Positions 11,237 to 19,525 of a stretch of 64,000 nt of DNA are shown in pieces. Position 1 is the first letter of the stretch. Each line of letters starts with the position of its first letter. The position numbers were made by a program, and so were the translations under genes. The stretch spans positions 248,001 to 312,000 of the forward strand of contig CAVVRF010000032.1 in assembly GCA_963750535.1 (NCBI GenBank), written 5' to 3'. The stretch is from JAKFWF01 sp963750535 (GTDB lineage: Bacteria; Pseudomonadota; Alphaproteobacteria; Rhizobiales; Hyphomicrobiaceae). The notes under the pieces were generated by a model. The model did no database searches, was not told where the DNA came from, and saw nothing but the letters and a program-made list of their open reading frames with translations.

Positions 11237-12010
11237 GTCACAGAACTCATTAAACCTCAACCAGATGCGTAGCGCAGCAAGCTGCACTGATGCCAGATAA
11301 TTGGCGTCGTGGCGGCAGAACCGCGTCGCGATGGCTCGGTAATGCTTGAGCTTGTTGAAGAAGCGCTCGACCAGATTGCGCTGCCTGTAGGCCTTCGGAC
11401 TGAACCTCGGCCTGACGACCCGGTGCTCGAGCGGGCGGATGTTGGCACGCGCCCCTTGCTCGTCGAGTTTCTCACGGATGGCATCGCTGTCGTAGCCGCG
11501 GTCGGCGAGCAGCACTGTTCCCTTGCCGACACCATCGAGCATGTCCTCGGCCGACTTGCCATCGTGGGCTTGACCGGCCGTGAGTTTCAGCTCGATTGGC
11601 AAGCCGTTGCGGTCTACGAGTGCGTGGATCTTGGTCGTATTCCCGCCGCGGGAACGGCCCATGCAATCGCTGAGCCCCCCTTTTTGTCGCCGTTGGCGGC
11701 GTGCTGGTGGACCCTGACGGTGGTCGAGTTCGATCATCTGGATGCGACCATCATAAGCATCTGAGATCGCGCTCAACAGTTGCCCCCAGATGCCGGCCTT
11801 CCGCCAGCGCACGAAACGGTTGTAGCAGGTTGTCGAGGGCCCATATCGCTCCGGAATTTCGGCCCACGGCGAGCCCGACCGCAAACGCCAAAAGATGCCG
11901 TTCAGGACCCGGCGGTCATCGACCCGCTCCACGCCTCGTGACTTCTGCGGCAACAATGGCTCGATGATCTTCCATTCGGCGTCGGTCAGGTCGTATCGAT
12001 GTCGTGCCAT
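11228..12010 (-). pseudogene. IS5-family (IS427-like) transposase, apparently inactive
   Basis: A 260-codon open frame starting MARHRYDLTDAEW. The second and third catalytic regions of the DDE fold are present (LLADRGYDSD and YRQRNLVERFFNKLK). The segment that should hold the first Asp reads MIELDHRQGPPARRQRRQKGG. Removing one base near 11729 restores IDSTTVRVHQHAANGDKKGG, the expected motif, which then runs into the A5G6 slippery run where this group normally frameshifts. So one extra base fuses the two frames but puts the first catalytic Asp out of frame. The stop codon lies outside the element, in the flanking repeat. Confidence 0.75.
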
Positions 12011-12082
12011 CTCAAGCTCCTCTGCTTGAGAGCTTAAATCACTGTTCGCAGACGATGGGAATCCCCTTTATGAGTTTGTGAC
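11237..12082 (-). mobile_element. IS5-family insertion sequence inserted at a CTAG site
   Basis: The element is 846 bp and carries one transposase frame. Its terminal inverted repeats begin GTCACAgAACTCATtAAA (left) and GTCACAAACTCATAAAG (right, reverse complement). CTAG flanks both sides (11233-11236 and 12083-12086), consistent with a 4-bp target duplication (or TA, if the ends begin GG). The left CTAG is the end of the twin-hairpin repeat. Confidence 0.8.
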
Positions 12083-12124
12083 CTAGTCCGACCCACAAGC
12101 TTCACCCTGCGCGGCGGTTCGCAC

Positions 12125-12971
12125 ATGACGCTCAAGCCCGGCACTCCGTTTCAGCGCGCGTTGGTGATCGGCTGCTCGGGCGCCGGCAAGTCCACATTCG
12201 CACGCCGGCTGGGCGGGCGGACCGGCCTGCCGGTGATCCATATCGACCGTCTGTTCTGGCAGCCGGGCTGGGTGCGCACCGCCGACGACACCTATATCGA
12301 GCGCCTGTCCGCCGTCGTTGCGCAGGAGCGGTGGATCATCGACGGCAACAACAGCAGCACGTTCGACCTGCGCATGCCGCGTGCGGACGCGGTGTTCTGG
12401 CTCGACCGATCGCGAGCCCTATGCATTGCCCGCGTGCTGTGGCGGGTAGCATCCTCGTACGGCAGCGTTCGCGCCGACATGGCTGCGGGTTGTCCCGAAC
12501 GCTTCGACTGGGAGTTCTCAGAGCCGTCCGGGGGATTTTCATGGCGTTTCATCGCGCATGCATGGTCCAGATGGCAGGAGCGTCGGCGCAGCCGATACCC
12601 CTAGGTATCGGCAAGGTGCGCGACGAACCAGATGGGCCATACATGCGCGACCGGAGGTGGCCCAATTGGTCGCCCGCCGCGTCGCAGCCCTTGGCCGTAG
12701 CCAAGGCTACGACCAGCGGGCTGCTCCTTGCGGATCGACTTGACATTGGGCCATGAAATCTCATTAAAATCCCCCGGACAGGCTCTTAAGTTGGATTTGG
12801 GGATTTCATGCCAAGTATTATCCCGGCATGAGGACGGCGATCGAACGGTATGGACTGCGGGATCGTACCGTGGTCCTGGTCTCGGACGCGGCAGCCGGCT
12901 CATTCCTCGAGGGAATCGGCCGTCGTGACGCGACAGCCGGTCACGTCGCCCAGAATGCCCGTCCATCGTAG
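12125..12971 (+). pseudogene. P-loop nucleotide-kinase-like gene interrupted by a MITE
   Basis: The 5' part (12125-12519) encodes a P-loop protein resembling topology-modulation/adenylate-kinase-like ATPases: GCSGAGKSTFARRL (Walker A), LPVIHIDRLFWQPGW, and IDGNNSSTFDLRMPRAD. It breaks after DWEF at a 267-bp repeat (12520-12786). Reading resumes after the repeat in frame with WIWGFHAKYYPGM and TVVLVSDAAAGSFLEG, which fits the C-terminus of this family, and ends at TAG 12969-12971. Without the insert the product would be about 190 residues. As it stands, translation runs into the repeat and stops at 12604. Confidence 0.75.
12520..12786 (+). mobile_element. MITE-like element, copy 1 (267 bp)
   Basis: Terminal inverted repeats AGAGCCtGTCCGGGGGATTT (one base missing in the left arm here) bound a non-coding 267-bp sequence with an internal hairpin around GCCGATACC..GGTATCGGC (near 12589-12611). 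Copy 2 at 48671-48940 is the same sequence in opposite orientation with a few percent divergence. No transposase with matching ends is in the window. Confidence 0.85.
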
Positions 12972-12980
12972 CTGTCGAAT

Positions 12981-13445
12981 ATGCCATCGTTCTCGACCCG
13001 CCGCCGGATGCCATACACGCCCCGCCAGATGTACGATCTGGTGGCCGACGTGGAGCGCTATCCGCAATTCCTGCCGCTGACCGAGAGCCTGCGCGTGCGC
13101 AAGCGGGAGGTCGTCGACGGGCACGAGGTGCTGGTGGCGGACATGACCGCCGGCTACAAGGCGATCCGCGAGACGTTCGTCACCCGCGTGACGCTGTTTC
13201 CGGAACTGCCCAAGGTGGAAGTGCGCTACATCGACGGGCCGTTCCATCACCTCGAGAACCGCTGGCAATTCCTGGCCGTCCCTGGCGGCTGCGAGGTCGA
13301 CTTCTTCATCGACTACGAATTCAGGTCGCGGATCCTCGGCCTGTTGGTCGGCGCCGTGTTCGATCAGGCGTTCCACAAATTCTCCGAAGCCTTCGAAGGG
13401 CGGGCGCGGGTCGTCTACGGCATGAACCGGGTCGGCGCGACATAA
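12981..13445 (+). CDS. RatA/COQ10-like START-domain protein (ubiquinone-binding family)
   Basis: A 154-residue START/Bet v 1-like protein: MYDLVADVERYPQFLPL near the N-terminus, then ADMTAGYKAIRETFVTRV and a C-terminal helix FDQAFHKFSEAFEGRA. The family includes mitochondrial COQ10, which binds ubiquinone, and E. coli RatA, named as a toxin acting on ribosome subunit joining. In Alphaproteobacteria the gene commonly sits after lipA, so a role linked to quinones or respiration is more likely here than a toxin role. The start follows the disrupted kinase gene by 9 bp. Confidence 0.85.
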   Translation: MPSFSTRRRMPYTPRQMYDLVADVERYPQFLPLTESLRVRKREVVDGHEVLVADMTAGYKAIRETFVTRVTLFPELPKVEVRYIDGPFHHLENRWQFLAVPGGCEVDFFIDYEFRSRILGLLVGAVFDQAFHKFSEAFEGRARVVYGMNRVGAT

Positions 13446-13738
13446 TCGCCGGCAGCCGCCAGCTTCATCGCCACCTGGATCTCTACCGAATTGATTGTGG
13501 GCGACCTTTCCCTCGCCCCCAAGCGTATTTGGCGCGCAGACGGAGAGGGTCAGGGAGAGGGGCGGATATTTGTTCCGACGCTAGTGCAACAATCAGACGG
13601 CATATCATTATACGACCCGAACCTGTCGAATTGCACGCGGCCGAAGGGGACGCTCTCGCAGAGTTGCGGTAGCATCTGCTCATGGGCGCGAAGCGGACCT
13701 TCCGTCGAAGTGCCGGTCGCCGGCAGGCGCCACCCGCC
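13446..13738. other. Intergenic stretch with one palindromic repeat
   Basis: The 293 bp between the convergent RatA-like gene and pyrG contain a palindromic repeat of the cccctctccc/gggagagggg family at about 13506-13565. I see no gene. A short minus-strand frame ending at 13443 is too small to support. Confidence 0.6.
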
Positions 13739-15367
13739 TCACACCAGGCGGCTCTGCTCCACGGCGGCGGCGATGAAGCCCTTGAATAGCGGGTGCGGAT
13801 CGAACGGGCGGCTCTTCAGCTCGGGGTGATACTGCACGCCGATGAACCAGGGGTGGTCTGGATATTCGACCGTCTCCGGCAGCAGGCCGTCGGGCGAGGT
13901 GCCGGTGAACGACAAGCCGGCCCGCTCCAGCCGCTCGCGATAGTCGGTGTTGACCTCCCAGCGGTGACGGTGACGCTCGCTGATCGTGGTCGCGCCGTAC
14001 ATCGACGCGATCTTGGAGTTGCCGGAAAGCTTCGCCTCGTAGGCGCCGAGCCGCATGGTGCCGCCGAGGTCGCCGCCCTGGGCGCGGGTCTCGAGCTGGC
14101 CGTTGTTCATCCACTCGGTCATCAGCGCGACCACCGGCTCCTTCGCCGGCCCGAACTCGGTCGAGCTCGCGTCCGCGATGTGGCACAGGTTGCGCGCCGC
14201 CTCGATCACCGCCATCTGCATGCCGAAGCAGATGCCGAAATAGGGCACCTTGCGAGTGCGGGCGAACTTCGCCGCCATGATCTTGCCCTCGGTGCCGCGC
14301 TCGCCGAAGCCGCCGGGCACCAGGATGCCGTGCACGCCCTCGAGGTAGGGCGCCGGGTCCTCGCGCTCGAACACCTCGGCGTCGATCCAGTCGAGCCTGA
14401 CCTTGACGTTGTTGGCGATGCCGCCGTGAACCAGGGCCTCGATCAGCGACTTGTAGGCATCCTTCAGCACCGTGTACTTGCCGACGATGGCAATCGTGAC
14501 CTCGCCCTCGGGCGTCGCGATGGCGCGGCTGATCGTCTCCCAGCGGCCCATGTCGAGCGGACCGGCGTCCTTGACGCCGAAGGCGGCCAGCACCTGGTCG
14601 TCGAGGCCCTCGCGATGGTAGGCGAGCGGAACGTCGTAGATCGAGGCGACGTCGAGCGCCTGGATCACCGCCTCCTCGCGCACGTTGCAGAACAGCGCGA
14701 TCTTGCGCCGTTCCGATTTCGGCACCTCGCGATCCGAGCGGCACAACAGGATGTCGGGCTGGATGCCGATCGAGCGCAGCTCCTTCACCGAGTGCTGGGT
14801 CGGCTTGGTCTTGAGCTCGCCGGCGCTCGGGATGAACGGCATCAGCGTCAGGTGGATGTAGACGCTGGCGCCGCGCGGCAGGTCGTTGCCGAGCTGGCGG
14901 ATCGCCTCGAAGAACGGCAGGCCCTCGATATCGCCGACGGTGCCGCCGATCTCGACCAGCACGAAGTCGACGTCCTCGTTGCCGGAAGTGACGAACGCCT
15001 TGATCGCGTCGGTGACGTGCGGGATCACCTGCACGGTGCCGCCAAGGAAATCGCCGCGCCGCTCCTTGGCCAGGATCTCCTGGTAGATGCGGCCGGTGGT
15101 GATGTTGTCCGACTTCCTCGCCGGCACGCCGGTGAAGCGCTCGTAATGGCCGAGATCGAGGTCGGTCTCGGCGCCATCGTCGGTCACGAACACCTCACCA
15201 TGCTGGTAGGGGCTCATCGTGCCGGGATCGACGTTGAGGTAGGGGTCGAGCTTCTTCAGCCGGACTTTATAGCCCCGAGCCTGCAGTAGCGCTCCAAGCG
15301 CTGCGGAGGCGAGGCCTTTTCCAAGCGAGGAAACCACGCCGCCGGTAATGAAGATGTACCGTTGCAT
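13739..15367 (-). CDS. pyrG: CTP synthase
   Basis: A 542-residue enzyme that aminates UTP to CTP with glutamine and ATP. The N-terminal synthetase domain starts MQRYIFITGGVVSSLGKGL and includes the P-loop and KLDPYLNVDPGTMSPYQHGEVFV. The C-terminal class I glutaminase domain has PGGFGERG, the nucleophile motif FGICFGMQ and the HPE triad end YHPELKSRP. The start was set at MQRY; ten extra residues are open upstream but do not fit the family. secG lies 83 bp upstream on the same strand. Confidence 0.97.
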   Translation of the reverse strand: MQRYIFITGGVVSSLGKGLASAALGALLQARGYKVRLKKLDPYLNVDPGTMSPYQHGEVFVTDDGAETDLDLGHYERFTGVPARKSDNITTGRIYQEILAKERRGDFLGGTVQVIPHVTDAIKAFVTSGNEDVDFVLVEIGGTVGDIEGLPFFEAIRQLGNDLPRGASVYIHLTLMPFIPSAGELKTKPTQHSVKELRSIGIQPDILLCRSDREVPKSERRKIALFCNVREEAVIQALDVASIYDVPLAYHREGLDDQVLAAFGVKDAGPLDMGRWETISRAIATPEGEVTIAIVGKYTVLKDAYKSLIEALVHGGIANNVKVRLDWIDAEVFEREDPAPYLEGVHGILVPGGFGERGTEGKIMAAKFARTRKVPYFGICFGMQMAVIEAARNLCHIADASSTEFGPAKEPVVALMTEWMNNGQLETRAQGGDLGGTMRLGAYEAKLSGNSKIASMYGATTISERHRHRWEVNTDYRERLERAGLSFTGTSPDGLLPETVEYPDHPWFIGVQYHPELKSRPFDPHPLFKGFIAAAVEQSRLV

Positions 15368-15450
15368 GGGCTTGCAGAATACACAGAAACCAACCAATTC
15401 GAAGAGGCAAATGCACCTCTTCCACCGGCCAGTCGTGATTTCGGATCAGT

Positions 15451-15870
15451 TCAACGGGTCTGCGGCACGGCCGGTCCGGCCGGTGCGGCGGGCGCCGCTG
15501 GAGCGGTTGGAGCCGGCGCCGGCGTCGTGCCCTGCAGCTTGTCGAGAACGCCGCCGCGGCCGACCGGCGCGGCAGGCGTGCCGGATGCCGGCGCACCGCC
15601 AGCGGCTGGCGCGGCCGGCGTGTCGAACACCGCGCGCGGTGCTGAGGCGCGCTGCGCGAGTACGGTCAGCAGGATGCTGGTCAGGAAGAAGCCCGCCGCC
15701 AGGATCGCGGTGGTCCGCGACAACAGGTTGGCGGTGCCACGGCCGGTCAGCAGTCCGCCACCGCCGCCGCCGCCGATGCCGAGCGCGCCGCCTTCCGATT
15801 TCTGCATCAGCACGACGCCGACCAGCGCGCCGGCGATGAGCAGATGGATCAGCAGCAATACGGTGATCAT
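15451..15870 (-). CDS. secG: Preprotein translocase subunit SecG
   Basis: A 139-residue inner-membrane protein of the SecYEG channel. It has two hydrophobic segments (residues 1-22 and about 50-70) joined by the glycine-rich loop typical of SecG (VLMQKSEGGALGIGGGGGGGLLTGRGTANLLSRTT). The C-terminal 60 residues are a low-complexity Ala/Pro/Gly tail, longer than in enteric SecG but common in Alphaproteobacteria. It is followed by pyrG and preceded by tpiA and a small gene, the usual tpiA–secG–pyrG order. Confidence 0.93.
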   Translation of the reverse strand: MITVLLLIHLLIAGALVGVVLMQKSEGGALGIGGGGGGGLLTGRGTANLLSRTTAILAAGFFLTSILLTVLAQRASAPRAVFDTPAAPAAGGAPASGTPAAPVGRGGVLDKLQGTTPAPAPTAPAAPAAPAGPAVPQTR

Positions 15871-15978
15871 GACTCGGGCATCCGTTGCGAAAACATCATG
15901 GGTGTGTCGCGCACCGCTTACACCACTCGGCGACGGCCCGCCAGTCCCGGCCTTGTAATCCCGCCAGCCCGACTTCTT

Positions 15979-16536
15979 CTATTGCGCCCCGGCGTCGCCC
16001 GACTTCGGTGTCGCCACGTAGGCATCGTCCGGCTTCGGCTTGGCGGCGGCGGCCCGCTTCGGCTTGGCCGCGGCCGCGGGGGCAGCGTTTGCCGGAGCGG
16101 GCGTCGCCGCGTCGGCGGCGGCAGGCTTTGGTTTCGGGCGCGGGGCGGCCTTCTTCGCCGGTGCGGTGGCGGCGGCTGGATTGGCCGGGTCGGTCTTTGC
16201 CGCTTTCGCCGCGTCGGGATCCGGGTCTGAGCCGGTGCCGTGCTCCATGAGCTGCTCGGTGGCAGCGTCGTATTGTCGCTTCGGCTGCGGGCATCGGAAC
16301 TGGAACTGCTGCTCGGCATCGATCAGGCGCTCGACCTGCTCGAGCGCGGTAGCCTCCAGATTGGTCTTTGCCCACGCGGCGCCCTTGGCAAGATTGGCGC
16401 GGGCGCCCGACTTTTCGATTGCGGCGATGTCCTGGCGCAGTTGCGCGCAGGCTGTCCGGTCGAGCTGCGCCGCCGCGACGCCGCCGCAGAGCACAATCGG
16501 CGCGAGCAGCCCGCAGAATGGGATAACGTGGTTCAT
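15979..16536 (-). CDS. Hypothetical secreted protein with an Ala/Pro/Lys-rich tail
   Basis: A 185-residue protein with a signal peptide (MNHVIPFCGLLAPIVLCGGVAAA). The middle domain (residues 25-95) has a few cysteines and charged helices (CAQLRQDIAAIEKSG, LIDAEQQFQFRCPQ). Residues about 105-185 are low complexity (repeated AAAKPK and PAPANAAPAA). It starts 14 bp after tpiA stops, so it is probably in the tpiA–secG transcript. A start two codons earlier (16542) is possible. No family recognised; a cell-envelope location is likely. Confidence 0.65.
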   Translation of the reverse strand: MNHVIPFCGLLAPIVLCGGVAAAQLDRTACAQLRQDIAAIEKSGARANLAKGAAWAKTNLEATALEQVERLIDAEQQFQFRCPQPKRQYDAATEQLMEHGTGSDPDPDAAKAAKTDPANPAAATAPAKKAAPRPKPKPAAADAATPAPANAAPAAAAKPKRAAAAKPKPDDAYVATPKSGDAGAQ

Positions 16537-16550
16537 GACCATGCCGCTGT

Positions 16551-17316
16551 TCAGTCCTGGCAGGCGGACAGGATGCCTAGAAACTCGGCCGCTTTGAGGC
16601 TGGCGCCGCCGACCAGAGCCCCGTTGACCTCGTCGATGCCCATCAGCTCGCGCGCGTTCGACGGCTTGACCGAGCCGCCATAAAGCAGGCGCATCTGGCG
16701 GCCCTCGTCGCCGAACCGGGCGACGAGCTTGCCGCGCATGAACGCATGCACCTCGGCGACGTCGGCGGCGGTCGGCGTCAAGCCGGTGCCGATCGCCCAT
16801 ACCGGCTCATAGGCGACGACCGTATTGGCCGCGGTCGCGGCCTGCGGCACCGATCCGGCAAGCTGGCGGCCGACGACCTCGAGCGTGACCCCGGATTTTC
16901 GCTCGGCGGCGGTCTCGCCGACGCAGACGATGGCCGTCAGGCCGTTGCGGTGCGCGCTTTCGGCCTTCGCGCAGACGACGGCATCGCTCTCGCCATGGTC
17001 GGTGCGGCGTTCAGAATGGCCGACGATGACAAACCGCGCCCCGGCGTCGCGCAGCATGGCCGCCGAGATATCGCCGGTATGGGCGCCCGAGTCTGTTGAC
17101 GTGGCAGTCCTGGCCGCCGACGCCGACGTTGGAGCCCTGCGCGGCCTCGACCAGCGCCGAGATCAGGGTCGCTGGCGGGCAGATCACCACCTGTGCCGGC
17201 GAACGCAAGCTGCCGTCCCGGATTTTCGCGGCTTCCGCGAGACTTGCCCGCACGCCGTTCATCTTCCAGTTGCCTGCCACCAGCGGTGTCAGGCGGGCTT
17301 TTGTCGTCTCTGCCAT
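16551..17316 (-). pseudogene. tpiA: Triosephosphate isomerase gene with a single-base frameshift
   Basis: Begins MAETTKARLTPLVAGNWKMNG and ends with LLYGGSVKPSNARE and NGALVGGASL. The catalytic Lys (NWKMN), His (VIVGHSERR) and Glu (YEPVWAIGTG) are all present. The frame breaks after GGQDCHVN; deleting one base near 17095 restores DSGAHTGDISAAMLRDAG and gives a normal 254-residue enzyme of glycolysis/gluconeogenesis. Since this enzyme is usually indispensable and everything else is intact, a sequence error is at least as likely as a real mutation. Confidence 0.85.
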
Positions 17317-17381
17317 GGAAAGTGCGCCATCGTTGGAAATGTTTGGTCGCAACCGATATTCGAACAACCTGCGCAGGCCTT

Positions 17382-17395
17382 AGAGCCTGTCCGGG
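17382..17395 (+). repeat. Solitary terminal-repeat sequence of the 270-bp MITE
   Basis: The 14 bases AGAGCCTGTCCGGG, identical to the MITE ends at 12520 and 48671, occur in the divergent tpiA–ppiD intergenic region without the rest of the element. It could be a remnant or footprint, or chance. Confidence 0.35.
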
Positions 17396-17562
17396 CTAAC
17401 TCTTGCAATCGGCCGAGGCTTGGAGTTCATAGCGTATCGAAAGCGACCTCACCACCGGGACAGCGGCCCTGTGGAGGGTTTTTATCGTCGTGTCGCCGCT
17501 CGCACCTCGCAAATGCGTCGGAGCGGGCGATTGGCGCCGGCCAAACACTGGGAACCTCGTAG

Positions 17563-19470
17563 ATGCTCAATTCACTGCGCCGCGGCGCCCAAGGCTGGGT
17601 CGCCAAGATCCTGCTGGGTCTCCTGGCCATATCCTTTGGTGTCTTCTGGAGCATCTCGGATGCGTTCCGCGGCTATGGCGCGGGCACGCTCGCCCGCGTC
17701 GGCAGCACCGAGATCTCGACCCAGGAGTTCCAGCAGTCCTATCAGAACCAGTTCGACAACCTGCGGCGGCGGCTCGGCGGGCGGATCACCGCCGAGCAGG
17801 CGCGCGCATTCGGCTTCGACCAGCAGGTCCTGTCGCAATTGATCGGCGCGGCGGCGATCGACAATCATGCCAGGGAGCTGCGGCTCGGCCTGCCCGAGGC
17901 GACCGTCACCGAGCATCTGAAGCGTGATCCGCGGTTCGCCGGCGCGGACGGCAAGTTCAACAAGGCGGCGCTCGATGCCTTCCTGCGCCAGAACGGCCTC
18001 ACCGAGCGCGGTTTCGTCGACATCGCGCGCAAGGACGACATCCGTGACCAGCTCACGATCGCGCTGGTCGATTCGGTGAACGTGCCGACCGCGATGCTGG
18101 ATATCCTGCACAAGCATCGCGAGGAAACGCGCAAGATCTCGTTCTTCACGCTCGACCCGGCGAAGGTGCCGGCGGTCGGCGAGCCCGACGATGCCAAGCT
18201 CACCGCGACCTACGAGGCAAACAAGCGCCAGTTCGTCAGCCCCGAGTTGCGCAATGCCGAGGTGCTGATGCTGACGCTCGACGCGGTCAAGAAGTCGATC
18301 GCGATCAGCGACGAGGACATCAAGGCGGCATACGACCAGAACCCTGAGCGCTTCAATGTGCCGGAGAAGCGGCGGTTGCTGCAGCTTTCCTTCCCGGACC
18401 GGGCGAAGGCCGAGATTGCCGCCAAGGCGATCGCCGACGGCAAGTCGTTCGCCGAGGTCGCCAAGGAGACCGGCGCCAAGGAAACCGATCTCGACCTGGG
18501 CCTCGTCACCAAACGCGGGCTGATCGATCCGAAGATCGCGGAGGCGGCGTTCGCTCTGGCCAAGGATGCCGTGTCGCCGGTGGTCGAAGGGCGCTTCGCG
18601 ACCGTGCTGCTCAGGGTCACCGAGATCGAGCCCGGCAAGCAGAAGTCGCTAGCCGAGGTCAGCGACGAGCTGAAGGACAGCATTGCGACCGAGCGTGCCG
18701 CCGCCGAGATCCAGAAGCTGCACGACCAGGTCGACGACGGCCGCTCCGGCGGCAAGACGCTGAAAGAGATCGCGGCGGCGATGAAGCTGCCGCTGATCGA
18801 GCTCGCCGGCGTCGATCGTTCCGGCAAGACCGCCGACGGCAAGCCGGCGATCGAGGGCGCCGAGGCGGACCGGATCGTGGCGGCGGTGTTCGCCAACAAG
18901 GTTGGTGTCGAGTTGGAGGTGGTCGACCTCGGCGATGGCGGCTACGCCTGGGTCGACGTCCAGGCCATCACGCCGGCCAAGCAGAAGGAGTTCGCCGACG
19001 TCAAGGCCGAGGTCAAGGCACTGTGGCACGAGCAGGAGACGCGCAAGGCCGTTCTTGCCGCGGCCCAGAAGCTCGTCGAGCGGATCGCCGCCGGTGAAGC
19101 ACTCGAGGCGGTGGCCGCCGACGCCGGCGGCAAGGTCGTGACCACCGACCCGACGCTGCGCGGCGGCAAGCCGGTCGGGCTCACCGAGCAGGCAGTGGCG
19201 CAGGCGTTCGCGCTGGCCGCCGGCGCGGCATCATCGAGCGACACGATCGACGGCAAGTCCCGGACGATCTTCAAGGTCGACCAGATCATTCCGGCGCCGC
19301 CGTTGAAGCCGGAGGACGCGGAGCGGATGAAAGCCGAGATTCAGCGGCAGATGCAGTCCGACGCGATGGCCGAGTACCTCGCCGGCTTGCAGGCCCGCTA
19401 CGGCGTCTCGATCGACAGTGGCGCCTTCCGGCGCGCGACCGGCGCCGACCGCGATCAGCAGACGCAATGA
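17563..19470 (+). CDS. ppiD: Peptidyl-prolyl isomerase / SurA N-terminal-domain chaperone (PpiD-like)
   Basis: A 635-residue periplasmic folding factor anchored by one N-terminal span (KILLGLLAISFGVFWSI, residues 15-31). It has a SurA-N like helical region (ARVGSTEISTQEFQQSYQNQ), a central parvulin-like PPIase region (about residues 265-380), and a long C-terminal coiled/helical part. Size and layout match alphaproteobacterial PpiD, which assists outer-membrane and secreted protein folding at the Sec translocon. It lies between divergent tpiA and cooriented trpE, an arrangement common in the class. The ribosome binding site is weak. Confidence 0.9.
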   Translation: MLNSLRRGAQGWVAKILLGLLAISFGVFWSISDAFRGYGAGTLARVGSTEISTQEFQQSYQNQFDNLRRRLGGRITAEQARAFGFDQQVLSQLIGAAAIDNHARELRLGLPEATVTEHLKRDPRFAGADGKFNKAALDAFLRQNGLTERGFVDIARKDDIRDQLTIALVDSVNVPTAMLDILHKHREETRKISFFTLDPAKVPAVGEPDDAKLTATYEANKRQFVSPELRNAEVLMLTLDAVKKSIAISDEDIKAAYDQNPERFNVPEKRRLLQLSFPDRAKAEIAAKAIADGKSFAEVAKETGAKETDLDLGLVTKRGLIDPKIAEAAFALAKDAVSPVVEGRFATVLLRVTEIEPGKQKSLAEVSDELKDSIATERAAAEIQKLHDQVDDGRSGGKTLKEIAAAMKLPLIELAGVDRSGKTADGKPAIEGAEADRIVAAVFANKVGVELEVVDLGDGGYAWVDVQAITPAKQKEFADVKAEVKALWHEQETRKAVLAAAQKLVERIAAGEALEAVAADAGGKVVTTDPTLRGGKPVGLTEQAVAQAFALAAGAASSSDTIDGKSRTIFKVDQIIPAPPLKPEDAERMKAEIQRQMQSDAMAEYLAGLQARYGVSIDSGAFRRATGADRDQQTQ

Positions 19471-19525
19471 AATGACATCGCGCGCGCCGCCGCGGCTCGC
19501 CTGAACTTGGGGCATCGCTTCCGGT

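Noticed and set aside
12549..12764. Short open frames inside the two MITE copies
   Set aside because: They differ in frame and length between the two copies and read through the terminal repeats and internal hairpin, so they are non-coding.
13443..13517. A possible minus-strand gene remnant (VEIQVAMKLAAAGDY) after the RatA-like gene
   Set aside because: It overlaps the end of that gene and matches no family I can name.
13793..15289. A 498-codon plus-strand frame opposite pyrG
   Set aside because: pyrG on the minus strand is unmistakable, and this frame only mirrors its codon bias.
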